Origin: Thermococci archaeon
GTDB lineage: Archaea > Methanobacteriota_B > Thermococci > Methanofastidiosales > B48-G16
NCBI GenBank assembly: GCA_003660605.1
Contig: QMUN01000017.1
Coordinates: 1-9,095 of the forward strand
DNA: 9,095 nt
Reading direction: 5' to 3'
Part shown: positions 1 through 5,956 of the stretch, piece after piece
Numbering within the stretch: the first letter of the stretch is position 1
Layout: each line of letters begins with the position of its first letter
Notes under the pieces: model-generated
The model's input: only the letters and a program-made list of their open reading frames with translations
Told to the model about the DNA's origin: nothing
Databases searched by the model: none
Translations under genes and position numbers: made by a program

Positions 1-1
1 C

Positions 2-340
2 GGAAAAATATCATTGAAAAAAGATTTAAAAGGAAAATAAACAAAAAAAATTAAAGATTTAGATATAAAATATCCTAGAATAGAAAAAGATTATGTAGAA
101 TGCACCATAATCTATATAGATAACTTTGGAAATATAATAACGAATATACGTGATGTAAAGTTTAATAAAATAATTTTTATGGATAAAGAGATAAAATTTC
201 TGAAAACATACTCAGAAAGTGAAGATTTTTTAGTTCTCATAGGAAGTCATGGGTTTTTAGAGATAGTTGCAAACAAAAAGAACGCTGCAGAGTTTTTTAA
301 TCTAAAAACAGGGGATAGAATAAGATTTTATTATGCATAG
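2..340 (+). pseudogene. 3' end of SAM hydroxide adenosyltransferase (DUF62), interrupted by an in-frame stop
   Basis: Frame 2 ends at TAG 338-340. The last 100 codons read as the C-terminal domain of the DUF62 family, enzymes that split S-adenosylmethionine to adenosine and methionine using water. The diagnostic stretch IDNFGNIITNI, then IGSHGFLEI and a closing GDRIRF, matches the family order. An in-frame TAA lies at 38-40, in an A-rich tract (26-55) just before the linker to this domain, and the codons before it (GKISLKKDLKGK) also look like the family's inter-domain linker. There is no usable start codon between the stop and the C-terminal motifs, so the downstream part is unlikely to be a separate gene. 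Either the gene is decaying or an A-run was miscounted in the assembly. The 5' part lies outside the window. Family call fairly firm; pseudogene status less so. Confidence 0.68.
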
Positions 341-352
341 AGAAACACAAAC

Positions 353-361
353 TTTTTAAAG
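353..361 (+). promoter_or_regulatory. TATA-like box of the diheme membrane protein gene
   Basis: TTTTTAAAG is centred about 25 nt before ATG 382, which would put transcription start at or within a few bases of the start codon (leaderless). No Shine-Dalgarno-like sequence precedes this ATG. Seen in sequence; promoter activity is inferred. Confidence 0.6.
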
Positions 362-381
362 TTTTCTTTAATTGGGTTTTC

Positions 382-1347
382 ATGAAAAAATTAGTTTTGA
401 TCATTATCATGGTTTTATTTTCCAGTGTTGCAGCACTTCCTGATGAAAACACGGAAATAATAGGAAAAGACTGTTCAGAAGCTCATCATTTTACATACAA
501 CTACATTATTGAAGCTCCAAAAGGAGTCAAATCTAATGAAGAGTTTTCAGTGAAAATAAAGTTTGAAATATCGGGAAGTTCAGATATTTTAAGATCGGAA
601 AGAGAAATCACAGCTTACCTAACTGGCGAAGATTTTACGATAGATCAGGAGGTAAAGACTGGAGAAACAATCCTCTGGCTTGTCACAACAGAAAGAGGTG
701 GAATATTAAATTTAAAAACAGAATTAAAGATAACAGACGATCAATACCACAGGAACTATACTGTCACTTACAGGGATAATTTTTCTATTGAGATTAAGAT
801 CGGTGAAACTGGTATCCAAACAATAAGTGAAGAGATTGAGACATCGAAACCGTATATATGGTATCTTGTGAGAACCTTCGGATTTGTTGGATACTTATTA
901 CTTTCATTATCTGTTTTATTAGGGATCGGCAGGTTTTTAGATTATAAAAACAAATATCACTGTGAAATCAGTGAATTGGCTTTGATATTTACTTTTCTAC
1001 ATGGAATATTAAACATTTTTGATAATTACAAATGGAATATTAATCTTTCCAGCGTTTTCATACCCAGAATAAGCAGTGTAGGGCTTGGAGTTTTAGGATT
1101 TTACTTTATGCTTATACTTGTTTTTACATCGTTTAGGTCTACAATCAAAAAACTTAGAAAAAACTGGAGAATTATTCATTATATCTCCTATGCTGCATTA
1201 ATACTTTCTTTTGTGCACATACTAAAAATTGGAACAGATATGAAAAATCCGTATATCTGGATTTTAACGGTCTCTATTTTTGTTATAGTAGTTCTCCTGA
1301 CGATATATAGTTTTTTCAAAAGATTGATTCAGACCCCTATCAAATAA
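382..1347 (+). CDS. Membrane protein with extracytoplasmic domain and ferric-reductase-like diheme domain
   Basis: The 321-residue product has three parts. Residues 1-19 form a signal peptide or N-terminal anchor. Residues 20-155 are a hydrophilic, beta-rich region with alternating polar and hydrophobic residues, probably outside the membrane. Residues 158-313 hold about five membrane segments (roughly 160-183, 196-213, 229-250, 265-283, 290-312). The membrane part carries four histidines, H193/H207 and H266/H279, spaced 14 and 13 residues apart. These are the same intervals as the heme-binding pairs of NADPH oxidase and ferric reductase cytochromes, and the context W-x3-HYISY...VH also resembles that superfamily. 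Two b-type hemes crossing the membrane are therefore inferred. No FAD or NAD(P) domain is attached, so the electron partner is unknown. The start is supported by a TATA box 25 nt upstream. The 3' end overlaps the convergent gene by 19 nt. An unrelated four-helix cytochrome or non-heme protein remains possible. Confidence 0.72.
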   Translation: MKKLVLIIIMVLFSSVAALPDENTEIIGKDCSEAHHFTYNYIIEAPKGVKSNEEFSVKIKFEISGSSDILRSEREITAYLTGEDFTIDQEVKTGETILWLVTTERGGILNLKTELKITDDQYHRNYTVTYRDNFSIEIKIGETGIQTISEEIETSKPYIWYLVRTFGFVGYLLLSLSVLLGIGRFLDYKNKYHCEISELALIFTFLHGILNIFDNYKWNINLSSVFIPRISSVGLGVLGFYFMLILVFTSFRSTIKKLRKNWRIIHYISYAALILSFVHILKIGTDMKNPYIWILTVSIFVIVVLLTIYSFFKRLIQTPIK

Positions 1348-2564
1348 GTTGGAGCAGCCCTCCTTATTTTAACTATTTTAAACTCTCCTATATCTCCATT
1401 CACCACGACAGGTTTGTAGTTAAATATCCTCCCCATCATGTTTTCTTTCCCCTTTTTTATAACTAAAACCTCGTAACTTTTTCCCACATACTCTTTATTT
1501 TTTTCATACGATATTTTCATTCTCAGATCATGCACTGTTCTCGATCTCTTTTTCTTTATCCATCCGTATACCTGTTTCATCTTTGCAGCCTCAGTATTTG
1601 GTCTTATGGAATATCTGGTAAGATTGATCTTGTCAGGTTTAACTCTTTTTATTAGTTCTACCGTATTCTTGAAATTTTCCTCGGATTCCCCTGGAAACCC
1701 AACAATAATATCTGTACAGAGATATAAACCTTTTATCTCCTCTCTGAATCTCTTTATGATATACTCAAAATCTTCAACTGTGTAATTTCTATTCATTTTT
1801 CTTAATACATCGTTATCTCCAGATTGTACAGGCAAATGGAGAAACTTATAAATTTTTTCAGATTTATAGGATCTTATAAGATCATCCAGAATTTTTAAAG
1901 CATTATCTGGATTCATCATTCCTACCCTGACTCTGAATTTCCCTTCTATCTCTGTTATACTATCCAAGAGTTCCGGGAGCCTGTGATCTTTGTCAAATCC
2001 GTAGCATCCCGTGTCCTGAGAAGTTATAAAGATCTGTTTGTATCCATTATTTATCGCATTTCTTGCTTCATCAATTAGATTGTCAAAATCAAAACTCAAT
2101 AAATTTCCCCTTGCAAATTTTGTTCCGCAGTATGCGCATCTACCAAGACACCCTTCAGATATGGGAATTACAGCTGTTATACCTTTTCTTTTCTTCTTAA
2201 AGAAGCTTTTATCCACATTTTCAGAAAATATCTCAGCTCTTTCTCCTTTTGCCACTTTCTCTACTACTTCTCTGACTCTATTTACGCTTTGGGGATCCAA
2301 TATACCATAAACTCTTTTATCTATACTGTCTGGATTTATTCTAGGAAGGCATCCAGCCACTATAACTCTCTTCGAGTCACAGAGTTCTCTTATTCTCCTT
2401 AAAACTTTTGTTTCCGTCTGAATTTTTACTCCGCACGAGTTTATTATGACTATATCAGCTTTTTCTATATCCTCTGTGTAAAGATCTCCAAGATATCCTA
2501 TCATTATCTCCGTATCTGCTTTATTCATCGTACAGCCGTAAGTTTCTATGTAAACTCTATTCAT
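1329..2564 (-). CDS. Radical-SAM tRNA methylthiotransferase, archaeal/eukaryotic MtaB (CDKAL1-like) type
   Basis: The 411-residue length suits the MiaB/RimO/MtaB methylthiotransferase family. The N-terminal UPF0004 domain has cysteines C11 (ETYGCTMN), C44 (NSCGVK) and C72 (AGCLPR), which hold the auxiliary 4Fe-4S cluster. The radical-SAM core carries the CxxxCxxC motif at C139, C143 and C146, with the expected ITSQDTG, HLPVQSG and DIIVGFPGE stretches. Residues from about 350 form a TRAM-like RNA-binding domain. The archaeal branch normally adds a methylthio group to t6A at tRNA position 37; that substrate is inferred from the family and not visible here. The start codon lies inside the end of ridA: the genes overlap by 8 nt (ATGAATAG), pointing to translational coupling in a two-gene transcript. 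The 3' end runs 19 nt into the opposite-strand membrane protein gene. Confidence 0.9.
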   Translation of the reverse strand: MNRVYIETYGCTMNKADTEIMIGYLGDLYTEDIEKADIVIINSCGVKIQTETKVLRRIRELCDSKRVIVAGCLPRINPDSIDKRVYGILDPQSVNRVREVVEKVAKGERAEIFSENVDKSFFKKKRKGITAVIPISEGCLGRCAYCGTKFARGNLLSFDFDNLIDEARNAINNGYKQIFITSQDTGCYGFDKDHRLPELLDSITEIEGKFRVRVGMMNPDNALKILDDLIRSYKSEKIYKFLHLPVQSGDNDVLRKMNRNYTVEDFEYIIKRFREEIKGLYLCTDIIVGFPGESEENFKNTVELIKRVKPDKINLTRYSIRPNTEAAKMKQVYGWIKKKRSRTVHDLRMKISYEKNKEYVGKSYEVLVIKKGKENMMGRIFNYKPVVVNGDIGEFKIVKIRRAAPTYLIGV

Positions 2565-2919
2565 AAGATGCTACAGCTTCTATTTCTATTTTAAAATTCT
2601 TGAACAGGTTTACTCCAACGCATGCTCTTGCAGGAATTTTGAAATATCTCTCGTATACAGAGTTCATTTTTCCAAAATCTTCCATGTCTTTCAAAAATAT
2701 GGTTACCTTTACGACATTTTTAAGGTCTAAATTTTCTTTCTTTAGGATAGATCTTATATTTTCCAAAGCCTGTTCAGTCTGTTCTTCTATAGTTTCTTTC
2801 ACGTTTCCGTCTTTATCTATACCCAGCTGCCCTGAGATGAATAAAAATCCGTTTGCTTTTACTGCTTGGGAATACGGTCCCACAGGTTTTGGCGCATTTT
2901 CACTTAAAATTATTTTCAT
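2557..2919 (-). CDS. ridA: RidA family enamine/imine deaminase
   Basis: The 120-residue protein is full length for the RidA/YjgF/YER057c/UK114 family, cytosolic trimers that hydrolyse reactive enamines and imines released by PLP enzymes. Family landmarks are in order: APKPVGPYSQAV at 9-20, FISGQLG at 27-33, and PARACV at 96-101 with arginine R98, the residue that binds the substrate carboxylate. IEIEAVA at 111-117 contains the catalytic-region glutamate. The start is the first codon of the reading frame and lies about 26 nt from a minus-strand TATA box, so the mRNA is probably leaderless. It is the first gene of a pair with the methylthiotransferase (8 nt overlap), a pairing with no obvious metabolic link. 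Confidence 0.92.
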   Translation of the reverse strand: MKIILSENAPKPVGPYSQAVKANGFLFISGQLGIDKDGNVKETIEEQTEQALENIRSILKKENLDLKNVVKVTIFLKDMEDFGKMNSVYERYFKIPARACVGVNLFKNFKIEIEAVASYE

Positions 2920-2940
2920 ATTATCTTCTATAATAGAAAG

Positions 2941-2948
2941 TTTTTAAA
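2941..2948 (-). promoter_or_regulatory. TATA-like box of ridA
   Basis: On the minus strand this reads TTTAAAAA, centred about 26 nt before the ridA start codon at 2919. It lies within the 64 bp between the divergent ridA and ubiX starts. On the plus strand the same bases also read as a TATA-like TTTTTAAA, but that would leave a leader of about 12 nt for ubiX, and a better-placed box is present. Confidence 0.55.
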
Positions 2949-2951
2949 GAT

Positions 2952-2960
2952 AATTATTTA
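2952..2960 (+). promoter_or_regulatory. TATA-like box of ubiX
   Basis: AATTATTTA is followed by exactly 23 nt and then ATG 2984. The same nonamer with the same 23 nt spacing precedes the Nudix gene (5272-5280, ATG 5304). This repetition supports a leaderless start at 2984 and is the reason for choosing that ATG over the one at 2978. Confidence 0.55.
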
Positions 2961-2983
2961 TTCTCCTCTGCTTTTTTATGATC

Positions 2984-3529
2984 ATGAAGATCGTAATTGG
3001 AATGACAGGAGCTTCAGGTGCCATATACGGAGTGAAACTCGTAGAGTTTTTATCAAAAAAAGTGGAAACTATCCTCATAATCTCAAAAACAGCAGAAAAT
3101 ATATTGAAGACAGAGACAAATTATAATTTAGACTATTTAAAAAATTTAGCCGATGAATTTTATTTTAATAACGAAATGGAAAGTAAAATAGCTTCAGGAA
3201 GTAATTTCTTTGATGCCTTTGTTATTTCTCCATGCAGTATATCTACAATGTCAAAAATAGCCTCAGGAATCAATGATAACTTAATTACGAGAGTAGGGAG
3301 TGTATCTTTAAAAGAAAAAAGAAAAATGGTACTCGCTATAAGAGAGACTCCATTAAGTAGTATCGCTCTGGAAAATATGTTAAAATTATCGAGGGAAAAT
3401 GTATTGATCCTTCCTGCAGCTCCACCTTTTTACATAAAACCTAGAAGAATAGAGGATATAGTCGATTTTGTAGTTGGAAAGATTCTTGACCATCTGGAAA
3501 TAAAAAATAAGATTTATAATAGATACTAG
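2984..3529 (+). CDS. ubiX: Flavin prenyltransferase UbiX
   Basis: The product of about 181 residues matches the usual UbiX length. UbiX attaches a dimethylallyl group to FMN, making the prenylated cofactor of UbiD-type decarboxylases. Visible motifs: the FMN-binding loop TGASGA at 8-13, ISPCSISTMSKIASG at 81-95, the R-x7-KEKR region around 103-113, RETP at 120-123, and the C-terminal PAAPPFY (144-150) with a following PRR. ATG 2984 gives the typical MKIVIGMTGASGA start; ATG 2978 adds only Met-Ile and fits the promoter spacing less well. No ubiD gene lies in the window. The stop codon overlaps the convergent gene's stop in the palindrome CTAG. Confidence 0.92.
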   Translation: MKIVIGMTGASGAIYGVKLVEFLSKKVETILIISKTAENILKTETNYNLDYLKNLADEFYFNNEMESKIASGSNFFDAFVISPCSISTMSKIASGINDNLITRVGSVSLKEKRKMVLAIRETPLSSIALENMLKLSRENVLILPAAPPFYIKPRRIEDIVDFVVGKILDHLEIKNKIYNRY

Positions 3530-3942
3530 TCGAACTCTATAGGGTATCCATATTTTTCCAGTAATTTTGCAGCTTCTCTTGCTTTGTATTTACGATAGTA
3601 TCTCAATTCATAATTTAATCCCACTATGCATGAGCTTCTGACGAGTTTTTTAATATATCCCCTCAATTGATGTGTGTCTTTTGGAAGAGTTTTTTTGTAT
3701 TTATACTCCTTCCCTGTTTTCACCTCTTCAAAGTTACTTTTATATTTACTAAATAATTCCTTAGAAGCGTTTGGATTTTCTATATAGACTACGGGACTCT
3801 CCAATACTATTTTATTTGGATATATGAGCATTTTAACTCTGCTGTAATAAATTTCATTGAGAGAAAACTCGATCAATGAATACTCTCCACGAGACTCGTC
3901 TCTCAGTATCTTGGCACCTAACTTATCCAGAATTTTTTTCAT
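3526..3942 (-). CDS. Uncharacterised 138-residue protein, last gene of the argF operon
   Basis: I do not recognise this protein. It is a soluble, lysine- and tyrosine-rich polypeptide of 138 residues without signal peptide, membrane segment or cysteine cluster (only C105). Residues about 20-55 look like alternating beta strands. Residues about 93-138 look helical and basic (RYYRKYKAREAAKLLEKYG), which could suit nucleic-acid or protein contact; this is only an inference from composition. It is certainly a gene in context: its ATG overlaps the stop of the ModE-like gene in an ATGA junction, so the two are likely translated together, and it closes the argF transcript. Its stop overlaps that of ubiX by 4 nt. 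Confidence 0.75.
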   Translation of the reverse strand: MKKILDKLGAKILRDESRGEYSLIEFSLNEIYYSRVKMLIYPNKIVLESPVVYIENPNASKELFSKYKSNFEEVKTGKEYKYKKTLPKDTHQLRGYIKKLVRSSCIVGLNYELRYYRKYKAREAAKLLEKYGYPIEFD

Positions 3943-4274
3943 CTATTAATAATCTGTTCATCAAGCTTTAAATCTTTTATCTTTTCATCCAATTTTTTAT
4001 AAAGGAATAGAAGATCTTTTCCATAATCTGTCAGAAGAGTTTGTCCCTTCTCTCTACCGCCTCTGTGACTTTCCACAATCCTATTCTTCACTACGTTTTC
4101 AATCTTTTTTATCTTTCTCCATGCATAAGAGTAACTCATCCCGAGATTCTCAGCAGCTTTACTCAACGATCCTGTTTTTTCAATTTCTTTTAAAAGTATG
4201 AAGCTTCCTTCTCCGAGAATGTACTCACCTTTTTCATTTTCGATCCAGAAGCGGCAGTTAAATCTCAAATGCAT
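3939..4274 (-). CDS. ModE-type winged-helix DNA-binding protein without molybdate domain
   Basis: The 111 residues correspond to the N-terminal DNA-binding domain of ModE, the molybdate-responsive repressor. Residues 22-60 form the helix-turn-helix (ILLKEIEKTGSLSKAAENLG then MSYSYAWRKIKKIE), followed by a wing with GGREKGQTLLT and YGKDLL around 72-89 and a charged C-terminal helix. The molybdate-binding TOBE/MOP domains of full ModE are missing, as is common in archaeal solo versions, so the ligand and target are unknown. It starts 6 nt after the argF stop and ends in an ATGA overlap with the unknown 138-residue protein. This suggests that the two small proteins act together or that the regulator responds to something tied to arginine or carbamoyl-phosphate use; that is inference only. 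Confidence 0.85.
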   Translation of the reverse strand: MHLRFNCRFWIENEKGEYILGEGSFILLKEIEKTGSLSKAAENLGMSYSYAWRKIKKIENVVKNRIVESHRGGREKGQTLLTDYGKDLLFLYKKLDEKIKDLKLDEQIINR

Positions 4275-4280
4275 AAAAAC

Positions 4281-5198
4281 CTACATCGTTAATGCCATCA
4301 CAGCTTTTTGAACGTGGAGTCTGTTTTCAGCTTCATCATACACAACACTGTATTTCGATTCTATCACTTCTTTTGTTATCTCCTCGTCATAATGCGCGGG
4401 CAAACAGTGCATTACAATAACATCTGATTTTGCTTTCCTTACCAAATCCATATTAACTTGATAATTCCTGAATATATCCAATCTCTTCTCCTTTTCAGAT
4501 TCCTGCCCCATGCTCGTCCAGACATCCGTATATATAACATCCGCTTCTTTCACCGCTTTCTCAGGATTTTCTGTTATCATCAATTCTAATCCATCTTCTT
4601 TTGCAAGTTTTTCTATCTCTTTACTCGGTTCATACCCATCCGGACATGCAATGCTCATTTTCACATCTAATTTTGCACATGTGAACATTAGAGAGTGACA
4701 TACATTGTTTCCATCTCCTACATACGCGAGCTTTAATCCTTCCAATACCCTTTTTTTCTCATAAACAGTAAAGAGGTCTGTCAAGCTCTGACATGGATGA
4801 AGTAAATCGGAAAGAGCATTTATTACAGGGACTTTAGACTCCTCAGCTAACTCCACGACTATATCATTGGAAAACGTTCTTATCATTATCCCATCTACCC
4901 ATCTTGAGAGATTTCTCGCCACATCATAGACAGGCTCTCTTTTGCCCATCTGAATATCTGTTGGAGCCAGATAAATAGCGTGACCTCCCAATTGTGTCAT
5001 GCCCGTTTCAAATGTTACTCTAGTTCTCAGAGACGGTTTTTCAAAGATCATGGCCAAAGTTTTGTCTTTTAATATCTCACATTTTTCCCCTGTCTTTTTT
5101 TTCATTTTCAGATACTCGGCAGTTTTAAAAATCTGATCTACTTCCTCTCTGCTCAGATCGTGAACACTCACCAGGTTTTTTCCTTTCATATCTATCAT
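4281..5198 (-). CDS. argF: Ornithine carbamoyltransferase
   Basis: The 305-residue length is normal for this enzyme, which makes citrulline from ornithine and carbamoyl phosphate in arginine synthesis; the active form is a cytosolic trimer or higher oligomer. The carbamoyl-phosphate loop is FEKPSLRTR (52-60), followed by HPCQ (134-137), the nucleotide-fold-like GDGNNVCHS (161-169), TDVWTSMGQE (224-233) and the ornithine signature HCLP (264-267). HCLP and the SMG motif separate it from aspartate carbamoyltransferase. SLRTR in place of STRTR is a common archaeal and thermophile form. I chose ATG 5198 because a minus-strand TATA box lies about 27 nt upstream; the in-frame ATG at 5189 would lengthen the leader. 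It heads an operon with the ModE-like gene and the unknown 138-residue gene. Confidence 0.95.
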   Translation of the reverse strand: MIDMKGKNLVSVHDLSREEVDQIFKTAEYLKMKKKTGEKCEILKDKTLAMIFEKPSLRTRVTFETGMTQLGGHAIYLAPTDIQMGKREPVYDVARNLSRWVDGIMIRTFSNDIVVELAEESKVPVINALSDLLHPCQSLTDLFTVYEKKRVLEGLKLAYVGDGNNVCHSLMFTCAKLDVKMSIACPDGYEPSKEIEKLAKEDGLELMITENPEKAVKEADVIYTDVWTSMGQESEKEKRLDIFRNYQVNMDLVRKAKSDVIVMHCLPAHYDEEITKEVIESKYSVVYDEAENRLHVQKAVMALTM

Positions 5199-5219
5199 GA
5201 GAGTACATTGTTATGGTAC

Positions 5220-5229
5220 TTAAAAAAAG
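5220..5229 (-). promoter_or_regulatory. TATA-like box of the argF operon
   Basis: The minus strand reads CTTTTTTTAA here, centred about 27 nt before the argF ATG at 5198, consistent with a leaderless transcript. The Nudix promoter faces the other way about 45 bp further on. Confidence 0.55.
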
Positions 5230-5255
5230 TTTGGTTTCAGGTGCTACACGATATG

Positions 5256-5266
5256 CTGCTCGGCAG
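5256..5266. promoter_or_regulatory. Small GC-rich inverted repeat between argF and Nudix promoters
   Basis: CTGC-TCG-GCAG is a perfect 4 bp inverted repeat with a 3 nt centre, in the middle of an otherwise AT-rich divergent intergenic region and 5 bp before the Nudix TATA box. It could be a regulator site for either direction. The arms are short, so chance is possible. Confidence 0.2.
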
Positions 5267-5271
5267 ACGAA

Positions 5272-5280
5272 AATTATTTA
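5272..5280 (+). promoter_or_regulatory. TATA-like box of the Nudix gene
   Basis: AATTATTTA followed by 23 nt and ATG 5304, the same box and spacing as ubiX. No ribosome binding site is visible, so a leaderless mRNA is likely. It also argues against the upstream in-frame ATG at 5160, which would lie inside argF on the other strand and before this box. Confidence 0.55.
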
Positions 5281-5303
5281 AGTTGAACTCTTTCTTTGAA
5301 ATC

Positions 5304-5711
5304 ATGAAACAAACTAAAAGTGCGGGGGGTGTTGTAATAAACAAAAACAGAGTACTTGTTGTAAACCAGAATGGAAATTCCTGGTCTTTGCCCAAGGGTC
5401 ATATTGATTATGGTGAAGATAAACTCGATGCCGCCAAAAGAGAGATTTATGAAGAATCTGGAATAAATCATTTGGAATTAATTAAAGAACTTGGCAGTTA
5501 TCAGAGATATAAAATTAGTTTGAATGGTGGAGACGATAAATCAGAACTAAAAACAATCTTTATGTTTTTATTTAAAACAGATCAGGAAGTTCTAAAACCA
5601 ATCGATCCTAAAAACCCAGAAGCCAAATGGGTCGAAAAAGATAAAGTTGCTGATTTGCTTACACACAGAAAAGATAAAGAATTCTTTTTGGGTGTTGTTG
5701 ATAGGATATGA
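5304..5711 (+). CDS. Nudix hydrolase
   Basis: The 135-residue protein is a single Nudix domain, about the usual size. The Nudix box is complete at residues 32-54: G32-x5-E38-x7-R46-E47-I-x-E50-E51-x-G53-I, the magnesium-binding helix that cleaves nucleoside diphosphates linked to another group. SAGGVV at 6-11 and WSLPKGH at 27-33 resemble the diadenosine-tetraphosphate hydrolase and general dinucleotide clean-up subgroup, but substrate cannot be read from the sequence. The reading frame is open further upstream, but ATG 5304 is favoured because the domain begins directly after it and the TATA box fits. The gene stands alone; its stop codon lies within the left copy of a direct repeat that flanks a flavodoxin remnant. 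Confidence 0.9.
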   Translation: MKQTKSAGGVVINKNRVLVVNQNGNSWSLPKGHIDYGEDKLDAAKREIYEESGINHLELIKELGSYQRYKISLNGGDDKSELKTIFMFLFKTDQEVLKPIDPKNPEAKWVEKDKVADLLTHRKDKEFFLGVVDRI

Positions 5712-5739
5712 GCAATTAGAAAACTCATCATAGAATGAC
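5709..5739 (+). repeat. Direct repeat, left copy (flanks flavodoxin remnant)
   Basis: TGAGCAATTAGAAAA followed by ATAGAATGAC resembles TGAGCAATTGAGAAAG followed by ATAAATGAC at 5945-5973. The first 14-15 bases match except for one inserted G, and the second part is similar with small gaps. The left copy begins with the Nudix stop codon; the right copy contains the TATA box of the ArsR-like gene. Confidence 0.4.
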
Positions 5740-5927
5740 TTATATTTTATATGTCTGTCCACAAGAAAATACAAAAAAGTAGCAGAAGTACTTAATGCGA
5801 AGTTATTAAATCCAAATGAAGTAGATGAAAGAACACTTATAGAGTATGATTTGATTGGTTTCGGTTGGGCATATATATAGGTAAACATCATAAGAGTTTG
5901 TTGGAAGTGGATGGAGGAAAATTTTAG
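5735..5927 (+). pseudogene. Flavodoxin remnant with two frameshifts
   Basis: ATG 5735 opens a frame reading MTYILYVCPQENTKK and stops at TAG 5780-5782. A shift of one base in the A run at 5773-5778 continues it as KVAEVLNAKLLNPNEV and then EYDLIGFGWAYI, stopping at 5878-5880. A second shift continues as IGKHHKSLLEVDGG to TAG 5925-5927. Read through, this has the order of an N-terminal flavodoxin half: a beta strand with an NT-K phosphate-loop remnant, helix KVAEVL, strand YDLIGFG, then the GKHHKSLL segment typical of archaeal flavodoxins. The rest of a normal domain of about 150 residues is absent. It is a decayed, truncated FMN electron carrier; sequencing error could explain one shift but not the missing C-terminus. 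The promoter of the next gene lies immediately downstream. Confidence 0.75.
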
Positions 5928-5940
5928 TTTCCCTAATGTT

Positions 5941-5956
5941 CAACTGAGCAATTGAG
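5941..5956 (+). repeat. Tandem 8-bp repeat just upstream of the ArsR-purC promoter
   Basis: CAACTGAG and CAATTGAG stand side by side, differing at one base, and end 4 bp before the TATA box at 5961. The position suits a BRE-proximal activator or repressor site, possibly for the adjacent ArsR-like regulator. The short length makes chance a real possibility. Confidence 0.25.

Noticed and set aside
2038..2310. Plus-strand open frame of about 90 codons inside the methylthiotransferase gene
   Set aside because: It lies opposite the radical-SAM core, which has intact family motifs. The translation has no recognisable domain and no promoter or ribosome site.
2600..2947. Plus-strand open frame of about 115 codons opposite ridA
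   Set aside because: ridA is full length with all family motifs; the opposite frame is low-complexity and runs into the divergent promoter region.
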